Below are positions 25,301 to 40,300 of a DNA stretch of 64,000 bases, piece after piece; the stretch's first letter is position 1; each line of letters begins with the position of its first letter. The DNA lies in contig VZTI01005559.1 of assembly GCA_013397865.1 (NCBI GenBank), positions 502,280 to 566,279 on the forward strand. The letters are read 5' to 3'. The position numbers were made by a program, and so were the translations under genes. The notes below the pieces were generated by a model. It had not been told where the DNA came from, ran no database searches, and saw nothing but the letters and a program-made list of their open reading frames with translations. The DNA is from Struthidea cinerea. Taxonomy: Eukaryota; Chordata; Aves; Passeriformes; Corcoracidae.

Positions 25301-28300
25301 TCACAGAGTTTCTGTAACACCATTAAACCCCAAGAGAGCCACAACTGTACCAACGCCAAGCTTTCAGGTGATTCCAGCCACAGTGTAAAGGCACACAGAT
25401 TCCTTTTCAGGCAAATGCAACAGACTGTTCGCCTGCTACAGCCACAACATCGCGATAATCCTGAGTATCAGAGCGACTTTGATAATCAGAGACCAGTTGT
25501 TCACTGTTTTACCTGTGGTGTTGTCCCGCAGAAGTTGGTGGTCAGTATCTACAATGGGAGATGTGGCTGTCCCCCCCAGCACACTTCCAGGGGTCACATA
25601 GGGGTCAGATTCAGGGTCAATGTTTTGTATACCTTTCCATGGCACTCCTGGTTGGAACTCTGGGACAGGAGAGAAAAAAGGAATTAGATGCAATCAAGGA
25701 AACGTCATTTACTAGAAGTAATTGCTGAAGGTATTTTGGGAGGGTAAACCATTGTCTTCTACACTGTTCCTCAGGGGGAAAAAAAAAGACTTCATTTTAG
25801 AAGTGTAATCTATTTCACAATTCCTCCCACAGCACTAGCTCGGGTGTCTGAATACAAGCCTACACTACAAAAGAAGTGGTACAAGTGCATCCAGTATCCC
25901 TTTAAGTGCTTCTGCTTTGCTACATTCAGATGAGGTTTCAATAGATTTAATTGCATCCTATGTAAGATATGTAAGATTAGATTCTGTACACGTACTTTGT
26001 GTGCGTGCAGAAGCCTTTCCCAAGGAAAGGCTACTTACTTTAGGAGTTTGTAAACACTTTGACACATCACGCTGTATGTACACACACACACTTTATACAT
26101 CGCTTATCAATACTGAGGTGAGATGCCTTGCAGTAAAAGTAATGTATATGCTCACTGACATTCTTCATGCTTAACAATGAGATGGGATGTACTTATCATG
26201 CTTTAGTTTCAACTGTAGCTCCAGGCATGCCAGAATTTTAAGACAAGAGGATGAATTATATTAAATATGAACACACAAGACTCCAATTACTGTAAGAAAG
26301 ATCAGTAACTTGGTTCCTTGAGTGAATAAAGTGCTGTGGTCAGTTCTGGAAGCAGTGGTGCAAAAGTAAAACTGACAAACACAAAAACAAGTAAAGAAGC
26401 TTTATATACTATGTGACAATTTGTGTAAGTGTGAGAAGAGTGCAAAGGTGGCAGATTCATCCCCTGCAGATACAAGTCCAGAATACAGAATTCCCAACCC
26501 GAGTTTCTGAAATAATTAGTGATAGATTATTTGAGTGTAATTAAAGATCCATTATTAAAAGGAGATCAAAGATGCGCTCTCTAGAATGAAGCACTGTAGG
26601 ATGAATCTGGCATGGAAGGGTGCATTTCAGTCACCTTTGTAATGAAGAAGTAAAGTCAAGACTATGACTTTCACAGACAAATACAGAAGAAATACGATAC
26701 TACTGGTTCAAACAATTGCCACAGCAAGGGCAGTATTAGACTGTGACAATGCATGGGAGAATCTGAGAGAAGACAAAAGAAATGCTCCATTGGGTCAGAA
26801 CTGTGGTCCATCTAGAGAAGTAGTTTGCCAACAGCAGTAGGAGAAATACCATTAAGGGACAGAACACAAGCCTGGCCACTATCTGTGGACTACTGGCATC
26901 ACACTGTCCCAATATCCACAGCTGTCCTATCTAAGATGGCAGAAATACCCACTATTTGCTAGCACCAGCTGGTAAAACTGTTTTCCCATCATTGTATCCA
27001 ATCACTGTTTCAACTGGCTAGTACCACCTGTTTCAAGAAGCTCTGAAAGCAACACAACCCAGAAGTTCACTGCTCCTGATGGGAAAAAAGCTCCCATCTA
27101 TTTAAAATTTATATCCTCTTAATTCCAGCATTTGCACCATGGTTCTAGCATTGCAGGAGTCATAGAATTACAGTTCTGCATTCATCTTGTTCACTGCCTT
27201 CATAATTTATAAACATCACTTACATCTCACAGTCTTTAGTAACTCAACAAAATAATCCAGGTATCAACTCTTCTAACACTACGAGCAATCAGCGCAGCAT
27301 CAAGGAAGGACTCTGCTCAGCTACTGCCAAAATACTGCCACTCCCTGACAAGCAGGACCACCTTATCGTTAAGGAAGAAGTGATACAGCCCTAGGGTCTA
27401 CTCAAAATATCTTCTCTGTTCTGAGACAAAGAATCCATGAACACAGATTAGAACCTGGAAATCAGAACTTGTTTGGAGAGGGAAAAAAAAAAAAAAAAAA
27501 AAAGAAGCCCGCGTCTCTATCTGTACAGATTCTGAGAATTGGTGAGACTGAAAATTAAGTGCACAGTAAGCTCTAATCAAAAGGTTAATGAATATACAAA
27601 CAAGGCTCCAAGGATCAGGCGTATTAATGTTTATGAACGCATTCACTCATCAATGTAACCCTGGCTGGAAAAGCACTTCCTTGAACTTTGGCATACTGAC
27701 AAATTTTCAAACTTTCATTTAGGGCTGATAGTTATTATCATGCACATTCACCAACTTTTGTCAACAGACATGCTCTTTTATTTCTAGACAGTAAAGAAGA
27801 CATGAAATGCATTTCTCCACTGATATCTGAAAGGTCCTTCAAGAAGAAGATTATTGTGAAAACCATGACATCCAGGCCAGTTTGCCTGAAGTATGACTGA
27901 TCTTGAATGGGAAAATTACAGTCTAACTACTACCTAAGTATGCAAGTCTGTGCAACATAACCAAAAGACATAGTTCTCACCAATGCAGCAAAACTTGCTC
28001 TCACCTCCAGCTGTGATATCAGTTTGACTGGGCACCACTTCATTTATCTTTGTGCTGAACAATACTGCTCTCTTGAACAGCAGAATATCTGCAGCAGATG
28101 GCATTTAGGAGGAAAACGCGAAAGGTGTAGTCAGGGTGAATGCTGAGTGACCACTGTTTTCATTCAAAGGAAAAATGCACCTATTTCAAGAGGTTTTCTC
28201 TTGGAAACTCATTTTTGATAACCTGTTTTCCAACACTGGGAAGAAGAATTCTACCTCTGTGCCAGGAACTGACAATGGACCTCATCTACGAGCTTGTAGA

Positions 28301-31300
28301 GAAGGACCTAGAGTGTAAAGTCATTTTAGGTCTTCATTCTTCAGGGGTGTTGTGTTGATAAGGTAGATCATGATTTCTGTTTTCTTTGTCAATGAAGTCC
28401 GTAAGTTAGACAGACTATGAGACAGCTCAACTGGCTGATGGTTATGGAACAGTAACTTGTCCCAGCAGCCTATGGATCTTGTAAGAGTGGAACAGCAATA
28501 CAGCAATAACTGAATAAATGCCACCTGCCAAAACCCAGGATCTGTCAGATGAGGCCTGAAATCATAGTCTTGGGCTGCTCACACAAGAAATTATGGATGG
28601 TGCTGAGGACCTCAGCAAAATTTTATGTTCAGAATTTGTGAACTTATCCTCTCACAGTGGTGAGGCAGTCAGCAACAAAAAATTTTACTTATTACTGACA
28701 GTGGGACTACAGATACCACTGGGGAAGCTCTATGGTATCAACAAGGGGCAAAGAACAGCCATCCAGCTTCTCACTTCTGTAAGAGTTTCGGTACCAAGAA
28801 TCTTGCCACAGCCAGTGGTTGCTCCAAAGCTTGGAAACACGGCAGAGCTGATCCTCAAACGTCTCTTGCAGCATTCCAAGCAGTACTGTGTCTCTCAGTA
28901 TTATACAGAGGAATGGTGACTAAGGAAACCAGTTCAGCAACAATGAGTCTGTGAATGAGGTCTGGTAAAAGACTACATTTTGGGAGTTTTTGGCATTATG
29001 AACAGCAACTCCAGTCCAAAAAGCTCCGTACTTAACAACCAGGCTGACAGAAGTGTAACACAAATACACCTGTACAGAAAGCAGTGAGCAGTATGAGAAT
29101 TTGTGGAAGTGCTGATGTTTTTGAAATAACTAATTCTTTAGCTCTGTTAGCTCATCAGAAAATGTTTTCTTGCTGGAGTTAGACACTGAGGGCTTCCCTC
29201 ATAAAAATCTTCAGCTACATTTTCTAGGTTTCCTGCAGTTGTATCTGTCACACAGATTCCTAGGCTTTCTGATGCAAGGTCTGTGCTACTGCTTTACCCA
29301 AGAGATGTACCTGGACTTTTAATTTGTTTTTCTTGACGGGATACACAGCAGAGGGTTTGCAGTTAGTAATATTTTCCTGGAATGCAACTGTCTTCCAAAC
29401 AAGAGAAAAATCACAGCATCCACTATTTGCTGAACAGCATCAGCGATTAATCTGTGCAACTTCAAGAACAGCACTCTGTGTTTATATGAATGTTTCCTAT
29501 AGAAAATTATGTGTGGATTCAAATACACATGTACTTTTCCTAGAGAGTTTTCTAGCAGTGCATTTCAGAAACATAAAATTCTGCCAGTGAAACCACAAAA
29601 CTTAAAAAATGTGCACCAGCCTGTCATCCCAAAAGCAAGAGACTTCTATTCAAACCACAAGATTCCTGACCACAACTGAAGCATTACAACACTCTTCTAC
29701 CCTTTATGCAACATGAACGAAGGTGAACCACAACAGTGTGGTGTTCCCACCATCACAAAAAAACCCTACTTCACATATTTTTCTTTCTGATTCCACACTA
29801 CCAATAAAAATTTTTACACTCTTTGTCAGCCTAATACAGCACAAATAAGGAATCAGTACAAAAGAAGGGAGATGGTGTTGTGTATTCTACGAACACGTTT
29901 TCACGAAAATTTCTGTAAATGTAAAGTCACAAAACCATAGAAGATAAGAGAGTTTACCTAACAAAAACCAAACACTATTCAGAAAATTCAGCAGTTAGTT
30001 CATACTTAGCCCAGCATTTTTTTACTAGAAATTCAACATATGCGTTCTAATATAATGTAGAAGAAATTTCAAACCTAAGATAGGTCAAGCCATGCAAGTA
30101 TTTTCTTTGCAATGGTTATTTAAGTAAGTATGATGAGGAAAGGTCCAGCACATCTATCCTAAAGCGAGGACATAACCCCTGCCCTTATGTAATACCTGGA
30201 GGCCAGCTGGCATTGCTGGATTTACTTCCGATCTTGTTTGTTGGTGGAGATTTGGCAGGTAACCAACTATCACCAGCAGGGCCTGCATGGCTGCTGAGTG
30301 GGTCGCCCTGGATTATGTCAAACTGGTTGTAGGGCGATCCTCCACGAGCCTTTCCAGGGGGCACTATTGCACCTGAAGCATAAAAAACATACATTTACAC
30401 TCAGGAAAGGCTGGGATCTTCAGGAGTATGATATACTAAAACAAAAATATTTAAGATGCATACTGGTGAGGCAAGACATAGTTTCATCTAAGCGATTTCA
30501 CCTCTGGCAAGATGACCCTACAAGGGCATTCCCAAAATTCCCCCTCTCACCATTTTTGTGCATATTGGCATCTTGTGAAGCCACAGAGGGCAGCCCTTCC
30601 ATCATAGTCCACTGCTTAAAGCGGGATTCTGTTCCAGCCTCTTTCCCTCCCACCATGCCATAATCCATGCCACTTGAGCCAAAGCCTGTGAAACAAACAA
30701 ACAAAACTCCATTGTCATTTCCTGTTTTGTTTTTAAGTATCTTTAAACAGGGAGTCATCGTGATCATAAGAAAAAGGTGAAAAAAAAAATCAACAACAGC
30801 AAAGGGTATGTTCAAGTTGAAGGGGCATCTTCCAAATAAGCGTGTTAGGTCAGTATGCCATGATACGCTTTCTTCTTGGGTTTGTCTTCTTCCCATGTAA
30901 TGAAAAATAATGCAATTTGATTCAAAGTTGACGCTTGTCATAACCTTCACTCTAATGCTTATACATAAATTATTCATTTCTAGACCCAGACATAAGTGAT
31001 TAACACAATTACCATATTAATAATATGGAAGATACAGGCAATGCACCAAACCTCCTTCCACAGAGCACTTACCACCTGAACCGTATCCAGGTATTTGCCC
31101 TTTGGTCTGTAAATCTGAGAGACCCACATTCAAAGGATTGGGTACCATGCTGTCTAAATGTGGCTTAGGCCCAACAGGGTGGGATGGCGAATGCTTCATG
31201 CCAGGCTGCCTCTGCTGCTGCTGCTGGAGGGCACTCACCATACGAGCAATCTGCAAATGAAAGAAAACAAACGGTTCATCTATGCTATCCTGTAACATAG

Positions 31301-34300
31301 AACTGCCGTAAACATAAAGAAATGGTGACTTAGAAGAGATCCAGAAGACCCTGCTCTCCATAAAGTGCAATATGAAGAGAGCAGATGACATTACTAAAGC
31401 CAGCACCTTCTCTACTGCAGACTGCCTTTCCCCAGCACATTTCATACTTTGTATGATTGACAAAAACAGTACCACACACCTGTTGCTCCTGCTGTTGTCG
31501 CACAGCTTGAGATAACTTTCTCTGGCTCTGTAACAGCTGCTGCTGCTGCTGCTGCTGCTGCTGAAGTAGGAGCTGACAAGCCTACAAGATAAGTGGGGGT
31601 GGGAAGAGTGAAAATACAGAGCTCATCAAGCAAAATATGATTGCCAGGAGCTATTCACTAGCAAACTCCTTGCTCAGAATTTAGGTAAACTGTTTCTCAT
31701 TCCACTCACTCAAGTAAAATGACAATGAAGGCATTAGAAGAATACATCCTTCACTTGTTTCTAATGTAACATTATGCAACAGAATTACTCGTACCTGCTT
31801 TATTACCATCACTATGACTACAAGTCTGAAGAAAACTTCATTAAAAATCAACAAACAACTGCTTTCTACACAAAAACATGGCTTAGAGTCATCACTAACT
31901 CACTGCAATCCACAATAATTACATGGGCCTATTTGGTTTATCTGCTGCCTTCTAGGAGGGCTTTACTACCCCATATGGCGAAGAGGGAATAGTTGTACAA
32001 AATAACATCAGCAGAACAAAACAGAACAAGCATAAAAAGAAAACTCTTTCAGCAGACCATTTGTAAACAATCTGTAGTCTTGTTTCACAAGATTACTAGC
32101 TACTTACTAATTGAAACTGGGGAATCTGTGGAAGCTGGCTCAGCATGGCAATCTGTTGTGGAGAAAGCTGAGGGCCCATATTGAAAAGACCAGGATTCAA
32201 GCCACTGTTGGGAAACTGTTTGAGCATGGAGGCCGAAACCTGCATGGAAACCAGTTACATAACCTGAATGCACTGCCACGAGGAAAAGATTATGAAGTAG
32301 AAGTATTTCTATAAAGGAACAAGTATGACACCAATCTTCAGTGGTGCTCTGGGAAAGACATTACAGATTTATTAACACATCACATTTAAACATGCACAAT
32401 CTGCAACTCAGGCAGAGTGATTACCTCACTTGATTGACAGTATACAGTAATACATGTGCAGATGCAGACACACACACACAGATTCCTCCCCCAACCAATC
32501 AGGTGCTAGAGACTGCACTAAATTTAAATACTGATATATATATATATATGCAGCTAACCAGTAATCACAGTACTGCATTATCACATTAAAAACGTACTGC
32601 TTGACAAGGGAAAAGAAAGGCATTCAGGCAGTCACTGGAGCAAAGAAACAGTGCCTCACAGAAAGAGTTAATCTCTTTGTACGTTGAGTAAGATATAGTA
32701 AAAGACAGGAGTAGGTGGAGAAGAATCCCCCCATTTCTCCCTGCATTATTTGAGAGTTACACAAATACAATTCAAGAGAATCTCAAGAATTGTTCACCAA
32801 GTCCAAAGCAGAAGGTAAACTTGTACATTTGGAGACCCCGAGGTCTTAAGATTAAGCTCTGCAATGTAAATGTAACAGGTAGCCCTTCATCAAACATCTC
32901 TTTCAGGGGGGACAGGAAGCACAGGACAAGACTACTTAAAAAAATTAAGCAACCTGTCACACTTCAGAAACACTTTAAGCTTTCACGTTTATTTGCTCTT
33001 TTTAAAATACTTTGCAAAAGCCTAGATAAGACATAGGACTCCCAAATCCACTTCTGAGGTTTAAAAATACTGGTAGCGAGCATTTACCATCAACTGCCTT
33101 GGAATATGATAGAATGCTAATGTTTCTGCACTGAGTTTTAAGTACTTTCACTATGAATTTTAATGGTTTTATCTTATTTAATTTTTCCATTTCTTAACAT
33201 CAAGTTGAGACTAAGATAGGTGTATAAGTAACCTCAATGATGTGCTCTGAAGGCTGTAGCTCTACTTTTACAATTAATCAGTTGCTATAAATTCCTTACC
33301 TGGGGAGAAAGGAATTGGGGAGGCACTTGCGCCCGGATATTGGGGGAAGGATTTAGTGGCTGCACTGGTGTGTGCATGCCCCTCGATTGTGCTGTGCTGT
33401 TTCCAAACAAACCATGATTGCCACCCTATAAAATTAAAGCAGTAGTGAGAAGATAAATCCTGCAGGATAATGGATTTCTATGCTAGTAACTACATATCAG
33501 TAACAATGAGCCAAGTACTGACATAAACAGAGTTCCCTTAGAATTACAGACGTTTGCCTAAAATCAGTAATATTCTGCCTGGGTTAAAACCACTGTACTA
33601 CATTTTTGAGATGCGGGTTGTTTCTCCTCTAACACTGAAGGGTCATGCTTACCTACTTACTTCAAAGCACATGACAAATCTAAAGTTTTAATATTTTGCA
33701 CTTTACGTGTTGGAAAATGGAAACTTGGAGTACAAACAACAAACTAAAAACTCCCTTCCACTGGCTTACAAGTATGACAAGACTGTGTCAGCAAGAATTC
33801 TGGTCCCCCATTTTAGAGAAGACAGGTACTTTGCCTGGTACTTATCACTCATAAGGCTATTATTTCCTCTGCAGGCCTTTCATTAACTGAAATTTGAATT
33901 CTAAAAGACTATTAAAAATTTTCCTTCTGCCATGAAAACTCCAGCATTCTCGATCTGGTTATTTTCCTTCCCCTTTTCTCCAACTAAATTTGGAGAAAAT
34001 TTTCAAGTAAGAAAAAGAATTGTGGGTTTGTTTTTTTTTCAGTGATTTGTTTTCTAACACAAGAAGACTTGCTGCTTGAGTTTTTTAATGGGAAGTATTT
34101 ACTGGTTTATAAGCAACTTCTGTTACAAACCTTAATGCATGAAAAAGACCGAAGAGTATTTGTCATTATGTTTCATGATTTCAGCCTCTTGAACAGACTT
34201 GTTTGGGTACCATTTTTCAAAAAAAGCAACAAGAAATGTTACAAACCGTCTCCTACACTAACTAAGGGAGCTACACTCTCTTGCTTCTAAAAGCTGAAAC

Positions 34301-37300
34301 TCATACTCCAAAGCACCCTTATGTGCCATGATTTTGTCCTTTCAGTTTCAAGACCCTCAGAATTTCCCATTTCCTGCTGTCTATCAGGGTGTCTGTGACC
34401 CTCAGATACCTGGGGTTCTAAACAGTGTATTTTCCACTTCTCAGCCATCATTCCCCATTCTGCCTGTCCACGCCAGCATTGCTGCACCCAGCATAAGTTC
34501 ATCATTCTTCCAAACTGTGATTGTGCAGGCCTTCACTAAAACCTTTCCTTCCCTTAGATACCAGGATTTCATAAATCCTACCATAATACTGTGCATAACA
34601 CTCCTACCATAATACTGTGCCATCCTCTGCTATCCGTTTGCTCAAACACAAGTCACCCCTCCTGCTTCTACACCGGCAGCACTATGGATTGCCTCACTCA
34701 CCTCCATCCCCCTCCACTTAAAGTATCTTCTCTTTCAGAAGTAACTCCTAAGCATGCAGAAAGATGAACAAAAAACCCCAAAAGACAAGAGGTTTTATTC
34801 TGGAAAGAGCCATCTGGAGTCAACTACACATTCAAACTTTTGAGAGGCCTTGAAGCTGCAGTTACACCTTCAGCCCTCTCTAGAACTCTACAGAATTCTG
34901 CACACTGAGATCAACAACATGCCTGCAAATTTTGGACTTAATCTGATGTTCAACACTGTGTCACATAGAAACAGAAGGACAACACAAAGAAACACCATCA
35001 TGTTAGGCATGTGACTACATAAGCTAGACCAGCTGCAATAATTAGGTATTATTCTTTCATTTCCTAGTATTCCTAAAATATTTTCTTCTAGAATAATGCA
35101 GAACATAATAGCCAGAATTCTTCCAAACTGCAGTTAATCACTTAATTTCTTCCCCACCATTTCCCTCTACACAAAAATATTACTACTTCAGGAATTTTTA
35201 AAGGCTACTAAATCAATCCTTACTTTGGACTGTGAGGAAGGGAGAAGGGAACAGGCACAATGCTAAATCACTGCAACATTTTACAGGCACATTTCTACAT
35301 ACAAGGTCTTTGAGCGGAGTCTGAAAAAACTCAGTGTTGGGTTTGATAAGGCAAATCAACAGCCTCTAACTGGGTTTTAAGCTAGCAGTTAAAATAAAGG
35401 ATGCCACTAACTTCACGACTTCTGAAAAGCACTTCTACCTGCTGTTGCACTGTGATTTAGGAAGAGGCCAACAAAACCAGACAAAGTACGTTCTGATGCT
35501 AGGAACCAAAGTGGACTGCTTCTCAATGGCCTGATACAGCTGAAATTTCCATTAACAATTTTAATCTATTCAGCAGAAAAACAAATGCAAGCAACCAACT
35601 AACCAGGATTAAGCCCAGGTTGCAGCCTTATAACAATGCATCTTATAAGGTGGCCTGCTTACTTGTCTAGCAGCGAAGTTTTGGGGACTGAGCCCTGAGC
35701 CGATTGCCCCAAGGCCGACGTTGGATAGTGTGGAACCAGAGGGAGACAGCTTGTAGCTGGGAGAAGGGGAGAAGGGAGAGCAGGGAGCCTCATCCCCAAG
35801 GCACCCATCTTGATTGGAGAAAGGCAAAGTCAGCTGAAGCAGCAGTTAGCCAACAGCAGGAGTTGGTTAGTGAAGCAACAGAATGCAAGAGGAGAGAAAG
35901 AGGGACGGTGAGTGACTAGGAAGAAGCAAAGGTAATTTGTAATAGCAGTTACAAGGACAAAGCTTCTGATTCAAACGATCACTTGACAATTAAGATTTTG
36001 GTCCAAGGAGATAATCCATAAATCCTATGTTTTCTTTTTAAAAATACATTTTGAATTCTCATAAAATTTGTTCCTGCTAGTGGCTATTACCACTACAGAA
36101 ACAAACACATCTTGAATGAATTCCTCATGTTAGCACACACCTACCAGCATAATTTGTTAGGAAACGCATTAGCTTTGCTCATGGTATTTATTAATTATGC
36201 CACCAGAGGGAGTTGACAAAACTTTTTTTTGGCTTGTTATACCAAAATGGAGGAGTTAAAAAATTCCTTGACAGTTAACACGCCCTCAGAATTTTTAAAC
36301 CAAATTTATTTTCCATTTTACATGTGATAAACTGTATTTTTAAAAAACAGCCCTAGAGCATTCTGAATCTATTGGACACTCTCCAATTCATAATGTGAAG
36401 CAATTAATATTTGATAATAACAGTGAAAGCTTCTGTTTAAAATAGGCAAGAATATGAAAGAAACACTACCATAACATACAACAGATGTCACAGAGAAACA
36501 GATGTCATACAGAAGCTTACAGTACACGGACATACAGCATAAGGGGTTGTGGAATTTAGAAAGGGTGTTTCCAATAAATGCCAGACACGAAAGAAGAAAA
36601 AAATTTGGAAGACTGTGATTACTTGTATTTACTTAGATCTCAACCAATTTTTTTTACAGTAGATGACTGTAGTTAGTAGCCAAAAGAATCATCATGATGA
36701 AATTGATAATGAATTTCATTGCTACCAGTAGTTTACCCTTCCAAGAAAAAAAAAAAAAGGAATTTCTGTCTACATGAAAAACAATCTATTCTAGAATAAA
36801 AAGCCTCACTCTCCCCAATTTAGTTTGTCTATGCACACCTGACACTTGTTTTATACACACATTCATTCTACCAATATAACTCCCCCACACCTTTTATTAC
36901 TGAGCTCATTCAGGGTTATTGAATTTTTAGCACCTCTGGAGAAGTAGGGTAAGAACTGGGACCTTGAACATAGAGGTTGGTATTAATTTATCTAAAGATA
37001 TTTCTCTCACCTTCTCAAAATAAGGCCCACTATCTGTGGTTCCCATGTCTTTGGAATTAGGTGGACGGAACCCAGATCGATCCTTTCTCATCATGTCATT
37101 AAAATCCCCGAGATTCATGGCTCGTTTATCTACCTCAAACTTCTTATCTGGGAGACCACCTGTAAAAAAAGAGGAAATTAGTGCAAATAATCTCTACCAT
37201 GTTTCATGACAGCAGGTTCACAGCCAAAGAAATAATCTTTAAGATCAGGATATAAATTACATCTGTCTTATAATTTAGCACAGCTACAGTTGGTGTTAAA

Positions 37301-40300
37301 AGTGTTGAAAAGTTAACGTAGGAAGCTTCATTTAACACTGAAAATGCCAATTTACTTTACAGAGTTTAACTTGAAGTATTTCTCACAATTTATGTACAGA
37401 TATAAACATATTCATTTCAACTAATTATATTAATTAATACCTAGTTCTCTATGTCTTCCAAAACCTGCACTGTTATTTGTGGGCATTCAGTATGTAGAAA
37501 GACCACTATTTAAGTTCTCCATGTATTCTACTTAGCCTTTACTGGGTTTGACACTGAGAAATTCTTTGAGATACTTTGAAAACTTTGATCACATGCATAT
37601 AATTTGGTCACAATTCTCCTACAGTCACGTGAACTTAACTCTTGCACACAAGAGATTGACTGGTATATCGTAACTTCAGACAGACAACCAATTTCCCTCA
37701 GCCCGTACACAGTAACACAGCCACTAACAGAGACACTTCTCAAATACCCCCTAAAGTCTCCCACCACTGTTTAGTGAGTAACCTGGTGGAGTATGAGGAG
37801 TTGTCAATAACAGATGACCAAACTGAAACATACACGGTGAACAAGACATCGACTTTCTCTAAAAGCTTTATCATCAGCCGAAGAGCTGACTGGAAGAAGT
37901 TTTCTATCTTACACACTGAACTGTTGCCAAGGAACAATTATTTTGGTCATATGTGGCACCTGTAAGCTATCAGATGCATACTGCTGTGTTGAAGTAGATG
38001 GAAAACATCTTCGTTTTAAAATACGGATGTGACAGAAATGAGCTTGACTGGTATTTTTAGTTTTAAAGAATACTGTTTAGTTAGTAGCACAGATGGTCTT
38101 CCCAAGAACCGTCTGAAAAACATGTCAGCACAATTAACAAGAAAATCTATGACTTTTCCAAAAGAAGTTGGTGATAATCTACCCTACCAGTGACAAAGCA
38201 CTAAACCTTTATCAAACACAGTAGTCAGCTAATCACTCTAATACCTTCAAGACAGTGTTCCTTGAAAAAACTTCTCAAATTCAGTATCTCTTCTTAATGT
38301 CCAATCCCAATCTATTAATATTCCCAGCTATGCTACTGCCAAGAAGCTATGAAACTGACCACTAACTGCATGGGTTTTTCTTACCTGCACAGCTTTCAAA
38401 GTTGATACAGCTTCATCCTTTCAGATGCCTTCAACATCATTTATCACAAAACAGTTGCCAAATCACCTACATAGCTTGTAACTGGAGTCATACCGACCTG
38501 GATGAGCTCATGATTCTTTGATCCCTTTCTAACATATCCTAAAAAGCTACAACTGGCTCTGCAAAAGCAGTCACAAAGTGTCACGCACAGCTCAGTGCTG
38601 TCAATACCTGCATCAAACCACTGCACACAATGCCAGCAATGTGCTACCAAAAGGCTCGTGTGCTTTAATTCCACACAGGAAGCCCTGGCCATTAGCTGCT
38701 TGAAAAGAAACTGAAAGCGAGGCATAGTTGCATCACCGTCTGAAATGAAACTGGGTCAATGCCAACACAAGATGACTAAGCCACAGAAACACCCTTCTGT
38801 TTCTCCAGTTATCCTGATGATCCAATCAGCTCCTCAAACATTACTGAAATGATGCCTTGTAAAACACACAGAGCATTAAAAGAGCACCTCTGAAGGCTTC
38901 AAGCACAGATATGCATGTCTCTTAATGCTGAGGCAGATGCTTAAACTTCAATATAAACAAGGCCTCACTGAGAGAGATGATTGCATTCCTTTATCCCATT
39001 CATAGAAAATTCTAATGCAACCTTGAAACCTGTCGTGTGAGTCTTGTCTTTTGAACTTGTCAACTTAAAGCTATAAATAATGCAGGTGGCTAAAGAATAG
39101 CTTTACCTTATGCAGTACAAGACAACTGTCAAAATCTGAAAAGTTTGAATTACCCTCTACAGTAGGCAAAAACACTTGTGTATGAATTAATACGAAGCCC
39201 CAAATACTCTACATCCAGAAATGTAGAACAGGTTAAAAGCTAAACCATCTTCATAAAAGAAGACCCTATCAGTTCTTGGATTTTCCCACTATTAAGAGTT
39301 GTGAAAAACACTGTGAAAAATGCAAAATTAAACAAGGACTTGGAAGATGACATTCACTCCCTAGTGTGGAAAAAACACTATCAAGTACATCTCCCCCACC
39401 ACATGCACAGAGCTTTTAAAAAAAAGGGAAAAAAAAAATCTGAATTCCATGCAAAATTATATAATGTGATCCTGCACTGGGAAGTAGGAGACAGAAACTG
39501 CTGCTGAGCAAAGTTACCCAAAACATTTGCGAACAAGAGACTCCAACATGGTGAAAATAGATACATCCGGTGGGGTAACCCAAATGGAGAAAACCACTTG
39601 AAATATTTTCTGCTTGACCACGAAAACATATTAAAGATACTGATTTTATACCTTTACCATAAATTTACATCATCCAAGCCTACTGAGCAAGCACATGCAC
39701 TTAGATATTGAGGTGTTTCATCTGAATGATACATCAAATTACAGCTTTGTAATATATTTACAACAGCCAGATGCATGAACTGCATTTGAGTCAACAGAAA
39801 TTTTAAATTAATTTCTCAGTAGATTTGAGAACTCCCTGATCTGCAGAGGTTTTAACTAATATATTTAAAAAAGAGACAAAGGTGATTGTCAAACAGGAGA
39901 AAAGAAAATACAAAATATTAAGTGGTTCTGACAAGCTACTTTACTTTAGCAAACTTCCTATTGCAGAACTTACAGAATAGGAGATATTTCAAAGGGGAAA
40001 AAAAGTTATATCCTATTTTCAAAGTAGACAAGCTATCCATTACAGGGATTTGATAGAAAAAGAAAAGAAGTACATCTGCCTCAGGCATGTTATCGATCCA
40101 TCTCTCTTCTGTCTTGGTCAGTAAGTAAAAGTATTGCTCTAGCACTTGAAATAAAGGGAACACACTCTTCAAACAAGGAGACTGAGACCAACGTAGTAAA
40201 AATTACTGACAGTGAATGATGATCAGAGCCAACATGCTCCAAGCATACCAAAGTCCAAGTTTTCTTTGACATATGTGGTCTCCAAGCACAGATTTAACTA

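Larger units (their letters stand above)
30686..33299 (-). other. TNRC6B: TNRC6B introns through the Q-rich exons
   Basis: Introns 32240-33299, 31582-32107, 31251-31479 and 30686-31075. A short AT-repeat lies at about 32535-32549. Nothing else recognised. Confidence 0.85.

Noticed and set aside
28593..28919. 108-codon plus-strand ORF in an intron
   Set aside because: I could not match it to a gene or repeat; a translated search would settle it, but the sequence alone gives no support.
31500..31570. CTG repeat as a stand-alone microsatellite
   Set aside because: It is the complement of the in-frame CAG/Gln run of a TNRC6B exon, so it is explained by coding sequence.
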